A stretch of 64,000 nucleotides of DNA from Oegoconia quadripuncta (GCA_949316235.1 OX438757.1:18438005-18502004), one strand, 5' to 3'; counted from the stretch's first letter, positions 49,958 to 60,255 are shown. Numbers and translations are program-made. The notes: generated by a model not told the origin, from the letters alone.

Positions 49958-50325
49958 GCAAAAAATGTCCCACCACAAAAACTACACTATGCATAGGTAC
50001 TTTATATTTTTTTAATCTTATTATTTTTACTTAAGCAAAAAATGTCCGGTGTCAGTCTTTCCTGAATCTTACAACCTTGGGATCTTCAAGAGCAGGGTGA
50101 ATAGGCATCTAGTGAAATCGCGTGCTTCATCTTCGGCCACATCGTCACTTCCCATCAAGTGAGATTGTGGTCTAATGCGTATCCAGTTAACCATATAAAA
50201 AAAATGTCCCACTACAAAAACTACACTATGCACACTTTATATTTTTTAAATCTTTTTATTTTTATTTAAGCAAAAAATGTCTCACAACAAAAACTACACT
50301 ATACATAAATTTTTTGCTTATTTTT
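49958..50325. repeat. AT-rich minisatellite (unit about 75 bp) interrupted by LINE-D
   Basis: Units begin 'caaaaaatgtcccaccacaa' / 'aaactacactatgcat' at 49958, 50199 and 50271, and a partial unit start occurs at 50035. After removing 50048-50198 the repeats are contiguous. Confidence 0.8.
50048..50198 (+). mobile_element. LINE-D 3' end with 11-bp target-site duplication
   Basis: It starts 'ggtgtcagtctttcctgaat' (5' truncated) and ends 'tatccagttaaccatataaa'. It is flanked by 'aaaaaatgtcc' at 50037-50047 and 50199-50209. Sense frame recovers the YNLGIFKSRVNRHL-type block. Confidence 0.88.
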
Positions 50326-50329
50326 CTTC

Positions 50330-50684
50330 TTTGTATTTATTTTCTTTTTAGAAATTAGAACATTCATGTTAATGAAGGGTATATTTTGCTAAATGGGACA
50401 AATAAAAGATTCTTTATATAAAATACAGAAATATTTATAGAAATATCTCTTTTAAAAATTATAATTTCATTACTCACATCATTATCATCATGACCTGCAA
50501 GGCTATTGTGTAATATCATCATCGATTACGTTCTCACGTGTGATTGGTAGACGCATCGCTCGCTGGGCAATATAACGTTTTCTCATTGGGCATCGTTAGC
50601 GGTGACGATATCGATGAAGTTATAACATAACGCGTCTGGTCCCAATACTGACCCAAAATTTTACAATCGCTATAACTTTGATTC
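50330..50684. other. unclassified sequence
   Basis: AT-rich at first, then more balanced from 50,510. No repeat family recognised. Confidence 0.35.
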
Positions 50685-50948
50685 TTGCATATAAAAGTTT
50701 TGTGCGTCTTTGGTGAGGTGTACGCGGGTTCAGCATTGTATAATAGCTCTGTCCACATCCAGTCGCACCGCCACAGTCTGCAGAAAACTGTTAGAGCTGC
50801 CCCTCATCCGATAGATCAGGTATACGATGCGCTTTCTTATAATTCCAGGGAAGCTAAAGAACGGTCCGCTGCCCCGCCCACAGATGCCCCTCTCACTCCG
50901 CCCCTCCGCATGATTAGTCTTCAAACTTCGATAGTTGACTTACTGTAA
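50685..50948 (+). other. GC-rich island with open frames on both strands
   Basis: 'tgcatataaaagttttgtgc' (about 50687) resembles a TATA box. The plus frame (50685-50948) contains LQKTVRAAPHPIDQVYDALS and APPTDAPLTPPLRMISL; an opposite frame (50730-50924) is also open. No family recognised. Options are an exon-like remnant, a solo LTR-like promoter region, or an unknown element. Confidence 0.3.
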
Positions 50949-51027
50949 CGAGAAAGAGCTTGACTGTTGCCATATTCGTGCTTCTGAGATTTGATAATTA
51001 CAGTAGGTATCCATAATTTTCTTTGTT

Positions 51028-51058
51028 TGGTGTCACATATATTGTATATGTGACACCA
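51028..51058. repeat. perfect 14-bp hairpin, 3-nt loop
   Basis: 'tggtgtcacatata' (51028-51041) pairs exactly with 51045-51058. Confidence 0.9.
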
Positions 51059-51184
51059 CACTACCATTGTATGTAAGTTGATGTTCATATCTAAGTATGT
51101 TTGTACCTATCTATTATATTATATATTTTTTTAAAATCATTGGTTTACAACCTACATACTTGCTTTTATTCCGTTCTACGTTTT

Positions 51185-51320
51185 TCTATACCCAAAGGTT
51201 ATGTGGTAGTGGTCGTTTAATAGCGACAAGACCTCCTGGTTGTACAATTTTTTTTTTTGAAGCTATATTTATGAAGTGTATTGTGTAATTGTTGTGTAAT
51301 AAAGTGTACTTGATTGATTG
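51185..51320 (+). mobile_element. LINE 3' UTR-like end
   Basis: 'ggtcgtttaatagcgacaag' and 'acctcctggttgtacaattt', ending 'aataaagtgtacttgattga'. This is a polyadenylation signal and a GATT-type tail typical of LINE 3' ends here. Confidence 0.55.
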
Positions 51321-51584
51321 GGGAAGAAGTCTTGTTTGTCATTTTTAAACTATGGTACGGGAGTGGCTTTCGTCGCGGTATTGCTGCATGGCTAATGTAG
51401 TTTCCTTCTCCATGTTAGAAAGAAATTGAATGCTATGTTATGTTGTATTACTGACTATGAGTATCTATATTGATGCTTGGGGATATTACAACATCAAGGG
51501 TCTCACATTCACAATCCTCATTAGGAGATGCAGGTCAATAATGTACAGATTAGTACGTTTATGTCAAATTGTCTCAGATTTTAA

Positions 51585-51775
51585 CAGCCTTCGTAGCTCA
51601 CATCATCAGCCCGTAAACTGCTGGGCCTCCTCGTATATGAGGCGGTGGTCATAGTCCACCACGCTGGCCCATCGGGTTTGGGAATTCACATGCCTCAGAA
51701 TTTTAATTTCTCAATCATGCAGGTTTCCTCACGATGTTTTCCTCTCCGTTTAAGAGCAGTCGGATAAATCCACAT
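51585..51775 (-). mobile_element. LINE-L 3' end
   Basis: Reverse motifs 'catagtccaccacgctggcc', 'ggtttcctcacgatgttttc' and 'aagagcagtcggataaat'. Confidence 0.75.
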
Positions 51776-51799
51776 AAATAAATAAATTAAATTTAAAAT

Positions 51800-51872
51800 C
51801 TCATTGGTACATTGCCTGCCTGGGTATTGAACCCGTACCTTCCAAATTGGGAGACCGCGTCTTAACGTTCGT
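51800..51872 (-). mobile_element. SINE-M tRNA-like head, diverged
   Basis: 'ttggtacattgcctgcctgg' and 'gagaccgcgtcttaacg' are the inverse of 29724-29790. The B-box position reads 'gtattgaacccgta'. Confidence 0.55.
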
Positions 51873-52081
51873 AGATCAATACGAAGAAAAGTCAAAGTCG
51901 AAAATGCTTTAATTTATACATAGGTGCACTTTTTTTTGTTTATTTTTCCATAGAACATTATTTTAACAATCTTCACAATAAGACGCCTACGAAAACCTGT
52001 AAATGTTTGTGTGTACAAAAGGTATGTAACGTAAATAAATAAATAAAGAATCAAACAAACAAACAAACAAACAAATAAATA

Positions 52082-52243
52082 AATAAATATCCTTAGACAT
52101 AAACACAGCGCCATCTAGTTTCACAGTAAGCAATGCTTGTGTTGTTAAATATCAAGGGATACAATTAATCTTCACTTATCTTCACTTAACATCAGGTGTG
52201 ATTGAGGTCAAGTGCTAACCCGTTGTGGATAAAAACAAAAAAA
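52082..52243. mobile_element. SINE-B 3' fragment (-) followed by SINE-A tail (+)
   Basis: 52085-52150: 'cacagcgccatctagtttca'. 52170-52243: 'cttcacttaacatcaggtgt' to A-rich end. Upstream is an (AAAC)n/(AAAT)n run at 52035-52085. Confidence 0.75.
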
Positions 52244-52317
52244 AATAATCTGCGAAAGCAAGTAGACATGTGTCTCTCTATCAGAATAAAATTTCTTGGA
52301 AAGGCACTTCCTACATA

Positions 52318-52430
52318 GATCCTTAAAATAGTCAGTTTACATTTTTTAAGCTACTGCTTGTTCAAAAGGCAAATTTTCGCCTTAGAAGAACAAGCAAGAA
52401 ATTCGAGGGGTTGCTTTTGTAAAAACTTTA
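52318..52430 (-). mobile_element. LINE-F 3' UTR fragment
   Basis: 'ttaaaatagtcagtttacat' and 'agaagaacaagcaagaaatt'. Confidence 0.7.
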
Positions 52431-52434
52431 AAAT

Positions 52435-52730
52435 ATATTTCATTATATGAAATATATTTATGACCCGTTAGCCAATCAGAGTGCAATAGCCTGACCGGGC
52501 TAACCAATGAGCTTATCATTTACTTAAAGGTTAGCAAAAAAACTGCGGACTTTATTCAAACGCCGATATTCAATTTCGTTTCCATTTCAGCAGACAATCG
52601 TTGCGATATGTAGTCTGAAATATATTATCATAACGACTCGTAACTCGATTACACAACCGGAGCCAATTGTTTTGTGTTCATCCAATTTTGACGTTTTCCA
52701 TCGGGGCAGTGGACTCTTTGGGTTGTAATG
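52435..52730. other. unique-looking sequence
   Basis: Somewhat higher GC, with no repeat family or protein identified. Confidence 0.35.
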
Positions 52731-52733
52731 AAG

Positions 52734-52787
52734 CAATCGTCGTCGCAATCGTCGTCGCAATCGTCGTCGCAATCGTCGTCGCAATCG
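52734..52787. repeat. 12-bp tandem repeat, four units
   Basis: 'aatcgtcgtcgc' repeats about four times. On the minus strand it would read as (RRRL)n. The short frame there is a product of the repeat. Confidence 0.95.
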
Positions 52788-52924
52788 TTTTCGATTTACA
52801 AAGTTAAGCTATCTTTAATATAATTTTTGTTTTATAGAAGTATTTACCAATAGAGACCCGCAGTGTTACTTAGAGATAAGTTTAAGAAGTATAATATTCT
52901 AACCTTAATACATTTTTGAAAATT

Positions 52925-53272
52925 AATAAAATCAAAGTCAAAAATGCTTTATTTCGTATGTACGCAGAGTAAACTTAAAATAGTCAATTTTACATTTTTT
53001 AAGCTACTGCTTCTTCAAAATGCAATTTTTCCCTAGAAGAACACGCAAGAAACTGGAAGGGTTGCCCGTTTAAAATCAGGCTTTGATTCCACATAAAGGT
53101 TTTTATACTTCATTATCAATTGTGAAATAGCCTGGCATACGAACGATCTGATTATGTCTAATATCTGATATTTTATAATATGCTTTATTAATAAGTTTCA
53201 ATTTATTGATAGCAAGATTTTGTATATCAACTGGAACCTTATTGAAAAAGCGTATACATAACCCTTTGAATA
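52925..53272 (-). mobile_element. LINE-F, inverted copy of a head-to-head pair
   Basis: 'atcaaagtcaaaaatgcttt' (tail), the 3' UTR, then the inverted ORF end ('tgatattttataatatgctt', 'ctggaaccttattgaaaaag'). The FKGLCIRFFNKVPVDIQNLA-type block is visible on the minus strand. Confidence 0.8.
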
Positions 53273-53279
53273 TTATGTC

Positions 53280-53768
53280 ATATTTAATAAAAATAGTGAT
53301 AAACAGGGTGTGAATACAAGAAATAAAGATAAACTTGCAGGTCACATGACTGGCCTCCGAAAAGTCAGTAATTCATTCAAAGGGTTGTGTATACGCTTTT
53401 TCAATAAGGTTCCTGTTGATATACATAATCTTCTTTTCAATAAATATAAAGATACTATAAAACAGAAGCTTATTAAGAAAGCATAATATTATAAAATATC
53501 AGATTATTTAGATGATAAACATTCAGGGACATAACCAGCCCGTTCGCATAACAATTTTATTAATAATGAAATATTATAAAATAAAATAATAATTAATAAA
53601 TTTGTAATATGAAAACTTTTTTTTAAAGGAGGAACCTCTCGAGTTTCTTGTTTATTCTTCTCAGGGGAAAATTTCCTTTTGAAGAAGCAGTAGCTTTAAA
53701 AATGTAAAATCTGACTATTTTAAGTGTACCCTGTGTACCTACAAAATAAAGCATTTTTGATTTGAGAT
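53280..53768 (+). pseudogene. LINE-F ORF end and 3' UTR, second of head-to-head pair
   Basis: The plus strand: KDKLAGHMTGLRKVSNSFKG, then LCIRFFNKVPVDIHNL, a frameshift near 53485, and YYKISDYLDDKHSGT. 3' UTR to 'ataaagcatttttgatttga'. The 5' ends of both copies meet at about 53275. Confidence 0.8.
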
Positions 53769-53944
53769 TTGAAATTTTGATCGAAATCGACTATGGTTCC
53801 TTGAGAAAAGTTGTTCATAATTAAGAGTGGAGTGACCAGTTAATACGAATTACACGAATTCAAATAATGTCTTTAGTGGTCATTTCTGTCACTGTTTTAC
53901 TTGCCATAGACAAATATACTTACGTTGTGGTATTAAGGTCCAAT

Positions 53945-54055
53945 TTACGTTATTTTCTAAATTTTCTTTTTTGAATAAAATCAGTTAACTTTAATGTTTT
54001 ATTTTTTTCGTAATAGGTACATCCTATACATACACTCTGCAACGTTTTTTGTTAG
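53945..54055 (-). repeat. unnamed repeat shared with 16778-16890 (inverted)
   Basis: 'gttaactttaatgttttatt' and 'gtaataggtacatcctatac' are the reverse complement of the stretch at 16778. Confidence 0.7.
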
Positions 54056-54059
54056 ACCT

Positions 54060-54060
<1 letters not shown>

Positions 54061-54092
<32 letters not shown>
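54061..54092. repeat. (TA)n, target of MITE-2
   Basis: TA run directly left of MITE-2; a similar run at 55005-55030 lies on the right. Confidence 0.95.
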
Positions 54093-55004
54093 CAGGGCGT
54101 CCCAAAGTTATGGGACATGAAGGGGAAGTACCTTAAATATCGTAGATAGTGAATTTTGCTCAAAGAAGACTTTATGTTATTTTTAAAAGTTAGTAATTCT
54201 GCATTCATAGATTTTCTAAAAATTACTTGCTTCGGCTGGGAATCGAACCGACTTAAATGTGAAAAAAAAAACACCCTACTTTTATGATGCCAATCGAAAG
54301 AATAGCTAAAAAATAACACTTGTGTAAGTGAATTGAGACTAAACAGATCAATATCCGAAAAACAAACGCTCGCACATACTGTTCCATTTTCAAATTTAAG
54401 AACAACATTTAAAAATATCACTTCTTTTTAAAATATCTTAAAAAGTATGCATTCAAACAAACGCTGTCATAAACTGTTCCATTTTCAAATTATAAATTAT
54501 TTATTTTTGTTTTTAATTTGCCTTCTGTCTAGCTTACAGAGGACGTATTGAAATACAAGTTTTATCATTTCATCTACACGTGCACTTATAATAAGGAAAA
54601 CTATGTTAGTACCTATTTTATGAAGTGGGTACTTATTTACGAATAATCAATGCTATCTTTGGAATGATAATATCGCTACTTTTCGAACGTCGTCGGCAAT
54701 AAATAACTTTCTTGAAATTTGACTCAATCATTTTATGTTGTTCCTTTCTTTTAAAATACTATGTTACTTAGGCAGAGTTATTATTTTTTAGCTATTCTTT
54801 CGATTGGCATCATAAAAGTAGGGTGTTTTTTTTTTCACATTTAAGTCGGTTCGATTCCCAGCCGAAGCAAGTAATTTTTAGAAAATCTATGAATGCAGAA
54901 TTACTAACTTTTAAAAATAACATAAAGTCTTCTTTGAGCAAAATTCACTATCTACAATATTTAAGGTACTTCCCCTTCATGTCCCATAACTTTGGGACGC
55001 CCTG
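54093..55004. mobile_element. MITE-2: 912-bp element with about 226-bp inverted repeats
   Basis: The termini are 'cagggcgtcccaaagttatg' and its exact inverse. Arms 54093-54318 and 54778-55004 are almost identical over their full length; visible differences are 'tatcgtagatag' against 'tattgtagatag' and a 2-3 bp indel at the inner end. The middle holds a direct duplication ('ctgttccattttcaaatt' at about 54380 and 54474). It sits in a (TA)n tract, as expected for TA-targeting Tc1/mariner-type elements. No transposase. ORFs of 109-120 codons on the arms mirror each other and are not genes. Confidence 0.85.
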
Positions 55005-55031
55005 TATATATATATATATATATATATATTT

Positions 55032-55315
55032 ACATGAGAGGGCGGCAAACGAGCATGCGGGTCACCTGATGGAAAGCAATCACCGCCGCCCATGGACACC
55101 AGCAACACCAAAAGGGTCACAGATGCGTTGCCAGGCTTTGAGGAAGGTGTAGGCTCGTTTCTTGAAGGTTCTAATGTCGTACTCGTTCGGGAATACCGCT
55201 GCCGGAAGTCCGTTCCACAGGGTGGTCGTACGTGGTAAGAATTTTCTTGAGAAACGTACAGTGGTAGACTTCCACTCATCCAGGTGATGTGGATGGAAAT
55301 TTAATTTTCGGCGAG
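55032..55315 (-). pseudogene. LINE-E, ORF2 C-terminus and 3' end
   Basis: Inverse of 20886-21200: 'cgagcatgcgggtcacctga', 'gcagcggtattcccgaac'-type block in reverse. It encodes [18 protein letters not shown] with small changes. Directly adjacent to MITE-2's right TA tract. Confidence 0.8.
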
Positions 55316-55319
55316 AAGT

Positions 55320-55790
55320 GTATGTAGTGTTATATATTTAATGATAACGAAATATAAGGGTCATTATATTATGAGAACACATTTATAGTAAGTTATAGAC
55401 TCTCTGATGCTTCATCTTCTTGTACTTATTTTTACTAAGAGACTCAGTTAAAAGTGCTACATTAAAATCTCAAACTATAATTCAGTTTGTCGAAAGTCTC
55501 GATGTGATGCTGTCAAGAAATTCAAATGTTTATTTTTAATTTAATCAGAGTTTACTCCCAAGTCCAACTATTTAAGAAGCACTCAGTGTTGCCAGCTTTT
55601 AAAAATGATTCCAGTTTTATAAAACGCAGAAACTTAATTATACACAGGTTAGGTGTAGGTAGCTGTATTATTACGAGGTAAGTTTTAGACTAGAGTGGAT
55701 GCAAGGCGTAATGCGTTAAGTTTGAGAGACGCTTGGTGATACGTACTAAACTAGGGATGGGAAAGAGGTCGATAAGTTTAATGACACAAG
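55320..55790. other. unclassified sequence
   Basis: No family or protein recognised. Confidence 0.35.
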
Positions 55791-55836
55791 TAATTTTGTT
55801 GGGGCTAATTATTACTAATTAGCCCCAACAAAATTA
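55791..55836. repeat. perfect 21-bp hairpin, 4-nt loop
   Basis: 55791-55811 ('taattttgttggggctaatt...') and 55816-55836 are exact reverse complements, with loop 'ttac'. Confidence 0.95.
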
Positions 55837-55879
55837 TTTACATTAGAATATAATCCTGTAGGTACAGGTGTTATACTAT

Positions 55880-56333
55880 TGGGTCTTTACCTATGAAATT
55901 GGAGTTTTTTCTTCGTAAATCATATGTACCAATTCCTGCGATTTTCAAAGCTATATCCAAATTTGTTTTTTATTTGGAAAATGGAATGTTATTTCAAGGT
56001 TTCACATGAAATATTTTTTAATTTCTGGGCTAAATCTCATAATTAAAAAAATTTGGACAGAGCTCTTTTTACTTTAGTAACTTATTAGTAATCTGTGGCT
56101 CTTTTCATGTGCTTCCCATAATCATTTATTAGATTCGCTGAAACTTTTATAAAGCGGTTACTTTTAAAAATTAACGCTGCCTCTACTTAACTTAATGTTA
56201 TCCTATAATACACACAAAGTTTAGCTAAATTTGGATTTGCCGTTCCCAAAAAAAAAACAAAAATGTTTGTATGGAGAAAACAGTCTTAATGAAATTCTTC
56301 ATACAAAACGCCAATTTCATAGGTAAGGACCTA
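55880..56333 (+). mobile_element. MITE-3 copy 2
   Basis: Left 'gggtctttacctatgaaatt', right 'aatttcataggtaaggacct'. Interior matches 63037-63456 almost throughout, plus an extra 'actttagtaacttattagtaatctg' segment near 56075. Confidence 0.8.
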
Positions 56334-56334
56334 A

Positions 56335-56955
56335 TATTAGTTAAGTTTCTATATTCTAGCAAATCGGCATGTAACATTGTGATTCTATAAACCCCATTAA
56401 AAATAAATTCAATAAAAAACATAATTCTTCAGTGTTATACATACATAATGTCATAATTATTTTTATTTATATAATTCAATTTATCCATGTCAAGCTTTAT
56501 GATTTCATTTTCATGAATTCAAAATCAAAAATATTTTCTTCAATGTAGGATACAAAAATATCACTTATTGAAAGTCAATATGTTATTTTTTTTTCACATA
56601 ACACATGAGTAAAGAAACAAACGAGAAGGAAATCACGAAACATAAGACCTGATTTATAAATAGTTTCCGTTTAATTGTTGTTCAAATTAATTTAAAAGCA
56701 AATATCTACCAATGATGATGAAGATGATGAATGAAAATTATTCAACGGTTTCCGTGAGTGTCACGTGACTAAACAATTACTGTGGATACTAGAAATATCG
56801 CCATTACATATTTATGAAAAAAGTATGGCTTTCCTCAGAAATGGAATAATATACATTTACATAGAAGACAAGTCCGCCGTTGTACTCAAATTCTGCATCA
56901 ATGCAAAATTAATGTATTGCCTTTTTGTACAATAAAGCGTTTACAAACAAACAAA
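56335..56955. other. AT-rich; probable LINE tail at 56930
   Basis: 'gtacaataaagcgtttacaa' plus (ACAA)n at 56930-56965 looks like a LINE 3' end. The rest is unassigned. Confidence 0.4.
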
Positions 56956-56962
56956 TAAAGAC

Positions 56963-57308
56963 AAATATCGATTTAAAGCTGTTCCAGGGTAATAGATTTA
57001 AATCAGAATTAAATAATTTTTTAATGGATAAGTGTTTTTATAGTCTTAAGGAATATTTGAAGTTCAATGAGAATATATAAACTTAGTAGTTAGTGAAATG
57101 CGGCTCTTGTAATAATGACAATGATAATAATTACATAGATTATTATTATTATTAGTTTTTAAATTAATGTTATTTTTTATTGTCTGGTATTGTCATTTTA
57201 TAAATATTTGCACAACTGCTTGCAGGTTGGATACATTTACTGGAATTCTTAATTTTATATCTTTAAATTGTATGTATTCTTGCAAATAAATGATTGATTG
57301 ATTGATTG
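56963..57308 (+). pseudogene. LINE-Q, ORF2 end and 3' UTR
   Basis: The plus strand reads KLFQGNRFKSEL, then NNFLMDKCFYSLKEYLKFNE and a stop at 57078-57080. This is the usual C-terminus of a non-LTR ORF2 (a short helix block 'KxFLL.K.FYS..EYL'). The 3' UTR ends 'gcaaataaatgattgattga' with a (GATT)n tail. Upstream coding is absent. Confidence 0.7.
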
Positions 57309-57309
57309 C

Positions 57310-57960
57310 ATTTGAAATTTCTATTTTTACGACCTCTCGGTTGAAGTTGTTATCTAAAGTTAATATAAATTATGTAATAATTAGTTAATTATGTAACAAG
57401 CTATCGAAGACACATCGACATTTGATGTTTTATATCTCTTATAGGACATCACTAGTACTTAATGGTAACTCGTCGTCTAGTAGGGAACGTCTTTGCTCTC
57501 TTAAGACAATTTCCAACAGTATACCCCATTGCATCCAGTTAGAGTGTCGTTTGGAGATCCTATTTTGATATGTCGCACTGATGTGGAAACTATCACACTT
57601 CTCACAAACACTTTTTCGATAATTTACAAAAAAAATATGATGATAATAGATTGGAATTAGGTGGTTTAATCATTAAAAGCGATGTCTTACAGGCAACTGT
57701 TGGCTTCCGTGTTAAACTATGGAAAAAAGACGCCGCGAATTTTTTACTCAGAAACGTTTTAAGAGATTCATTTGTTTAGAATTAATTTTAATTTTTCGTT
57801 TCACGACATTTTTGTGGAGTTGATCGATAAATAATAGTGACTGTTTTTATAAATTTGCTATTAGGCCTCATTTCAGATTAAAGTGGGTTTGCTCCGTTCA
57901 GTGGCCTCAATGGATAAATTTCGATTTCTCTTTTTTTAACTTAACTTTTTATAAATAGTA
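57310..57960. other. mostly unclassified; LINE-G/H echo near 57650
   Basis: 'ggtggtttaatcattaaaag' and 'cgatgtcttacaggcaact' (57660-57700) resemble LINE-G/H 3' UTR at low similarity. Confidence 0.4.
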
Positions 57961-57962
57961 AC

Positions 57963-58127
57963 CCTCTTATTCATAAAAAATTACAAACGCTTTATAAGCC
58001 TGTTTTAGTTAAAGTATGTTTTGTCACATTCTTTCATTACAACATTTCCTTATGAACGACAGAGACAAAACGCACTATAACTAAAACGGGGTTGTATAGC
58101 GTTTGTAAATTTTTATGAATAAGGCGG
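57963..58127. mobile_element. MITE-5, about 165 bp
   Basis: Left 'cttattcataaaaaattaca' and right 'tgtaaatttttatgaataag' are inverted repeats. They extend about 48 bp ('aacgctttataagcctgttttagtt' against the inverse of 'aactaaaacggggttgtatagcgtt'). No coding. Confidence 0.75.
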
Positions 58128-58226
58128 TAAGAGTCGGTGTAAATAATATCATGCTGAGTCATTACAGAGCGACATAGTCATTAAAATGACTAAGTTCTTT
58201 AAATAAGATTTAATAAAAAAAACCCA
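58128..58226 (+). mobile_element. LINE-R 3' end fragment
   Basis: 'attacagagcgacatagtca' and 'gactaagttctttaaataag' correspond to 61165-61215, the 3' UTR after the zinc-knuckle relic at 60925. Confidence 0.6.
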
Positions 58227-58464
58227 ATCTTTTTAAATACAGAATAAATCAAAACAGTCGCTCTGACTTCGAGAATCCTAAACGCTATTCATAAATAATG
58301 CCTATTTTCACGATTTTTTTTTAAAGGGGCTGTTTTGTCGATAATTTAAAATTTTTGAAAGTTACCGTAATTAAAGCTACTAGCTTTGAAGCCTTTCGTG
58401 TGCAGATCAGAGCAATGGTTTTGATTAATTCTCATTCTGCTTGCAAAGTTATCAATCTTTTAAT

Positions 58465-58550
58465 TTTTGGTACACCCAAACGCGTTAGTTTGGGATGTCT
58501 CTTAACACTCCATTTGGGATATAGGTCGTGACTAGTGGTCGTATGTGTCT
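58465..58550 (+). mobile_element. rep-J 3' fragment
   Basis: 'tttttggtacacccaaacgc' and 'tccatttgggatataggtcg'. Confidence 0.6.
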
Positions 58551-58604
58551 TTATTTACTATGATTTTAGTAAACCACTTCACTCCTCATATTTTATACAT
58601 ATCT

Positions 58605-58735
58605 ACAATACAATACAATACAATGCAATGCAATGCAATGCAATATAATACAATACAATACAAATACCTACTCTTTATTGCGCAACATAATTTATAATAA
58701 TGTTTAATGATAACAATAGAATCTACGTATTTGCA
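58605..58735 (-). mobile_element. LINE-G 3' end with ATACA/ATGCA tail
   Basis: Tail 'aatacaatgcaatgcaatgc' then 'tactctttattgcgcaacat' and 'atgataacaatagaat'. The central tail units are ATGCA. Confidence 0.75.
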
Positions 58736-58969
58736 GTCAAAAATATGAATTAATATATTCAGATTCACGGTATTTCACGGTAGTTTAATGTATCTACCTA
58801 TACCTACCTACCACCATATTAGCTACCTAAATTTAATAATGTATGTGCCATGAGAATATACTTGTATTAAATTGAATGGGAATTACACGGATTCAAATTT
58901 ACCGTCCATGCTACCAGATATTTTAAATAGTATGCCTGGTGAACTATATTCATATAACATAAAATAATT

Positions 58970-59268
58970 CAACCGCCTCCATGGCTCAATGTAAACAACA
59001 TTGGGTTTACGATTCGGAGGTCGCGGGTTAGATCCCCAGCGGGGTGCATGTTTAAGTACTCGGTTTGGTTGGTGATAGCTACCACCTTCTTATCTAATCT
59101 GCCGCCAAACAGCAATGTTAATAGAATTGTTGTGTTCCGGTTGTCAGAGATAAGATAGCCAGTCTACCAAATGTGTTGGAGTTTCCGGGTCAGTACGCTT
59201 CCACCTTTGACCTCATCTTCACTTAACATCAGGTGTGATTGAGGTCAAGTATCAAGTGCCTAAAAAAA
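58970..59268 (+). mobile_element. SINE-A, near full length
   Basis: Head 'aaccgcctccatggctcaat' with 'taaacaacattgggtttacg', B box 'cgcgggttagatccccagc' (one change). About 30 bp is missing after 'ggttggtga'. Tail ends in poly-A. Confidence 0.92.
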
Positions 59269-59269
59269 A

Positions 59270-59688
59270 AGTTCATTGAGAGTACTATACAGATGAATCT
59301 GTGTAGGAGGTGCCTTTTCAGAAAATTTTATTATAAAGATACTTTCGCATATTTTTATGTATTAATAACGCAACGGGTCGGTCACTGACTATACACGTTT
59401 TCAAATAATGTTTTTATGGATAAATAAACTAAGAAAATAAGTAATTTTCAGAATACCGAATATTCTTGTTAAATTTCTATCGTCTCAGTCTCTGCTTTTA
59501 TCTGAATTGCGGCAAATACAATATTATCGTTCATGCTAACGTTCCCGCTGTTTCAAACTATCGTACTGAGATGAATGTGTTCTTATCTCCTTTATTATTT
59601 GCTCTTTCACTTTATTTTCACTTGAATTTTATCAGAGATATGTTTTATATGACTGGTTTGTTTTAATTTTATAATAAATAAATAATAA
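59270..59688. other. unclassified AT-rich sequence
   Basis: A 66-codon frame (59466-59666) without motif. Nothing recognised. Confidence 0.35.
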
Positions 59689-59689
59689 T

Positions 59690-59917
59690 AAATATGCTTG
59701 ACATACGCACAGCGCCATCTAGTTCCACTTTAAGCAACTATAGGCTTGTGTTGTGGATACCAGATGGTTGATAAACAACACAAGTACACTTTTTTTCTAA
59801 ATAAATACCTAGTTATTATAAATGAAAACATCCATAACTCGGGTACACATGTCCGTATTCATCACACAAACATATGCCCCTAGCGGGATTCGAACCACTA
59901 CACCAAACAGATCGTCA
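59690..59917 (-). mobile_element. SINE-B, lacking B box
   Basis: 'cgcacagcgccatctagttc' to 'atgcccctagcgggattcga', then directly 'accactacaccaaacagatc'. About 40 bp, including part of the B box and the anticodon arm, is deleted. Confidence 0.85.
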
Positions 59918-59965
59918 AAAAATTTTTTATATATAATGGCCTTTATTAAAACTGCTGGCTTCCCG

Positions 59966-60171
59966 CTCTGAATAACTTTATCGCGGAAATTTGTTTATCC
60001 CGCGGGAACTACTCAGTTTATCGGGATAAAAAATATCCTATATTTTAATCCAGGGTATATTCTACCTATATACCAAATTTCATTAAAATCCGTTCATCCG
60101 TTTCGCCGTAATTGAGCAACAAACAAACAAACAAACATCAAAACTATCGCATTTATAATATTAGTTAGATT
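59966..60171 (-). mobile_element. Lep1-like Helitron
   Basis: 'cgggaactactcagtttatc', 'atccagggtatattctacct', 'gtttcgccgtaattgagcaa', then the 5' end in reverse ('atttataatattagttaga'). (CAAA)n sits where other copies have 'catccaaac'. Confidence 0.7.
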
Positions 60172-60255
60172 AGATAGCCCACGTTAAAATGCTTCAACAG
60201 AATCAAAGCAATACTTTTTTCATTAAAAAAAAACTTGGATGAGAAAAAGTGAAGC

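Noticed and set aside
52587..52784. Arg-rich (RRRL)n peptide
   Set aside because: Translation of a 12-bp tandem repeat.
54059..55152. Two 109-120 codon ORFs with the same peptide
   Set aside because: They lie on the two inverted arms of MITE-2 and mirror each other. Homology is due to the repeat, not to a gene family.
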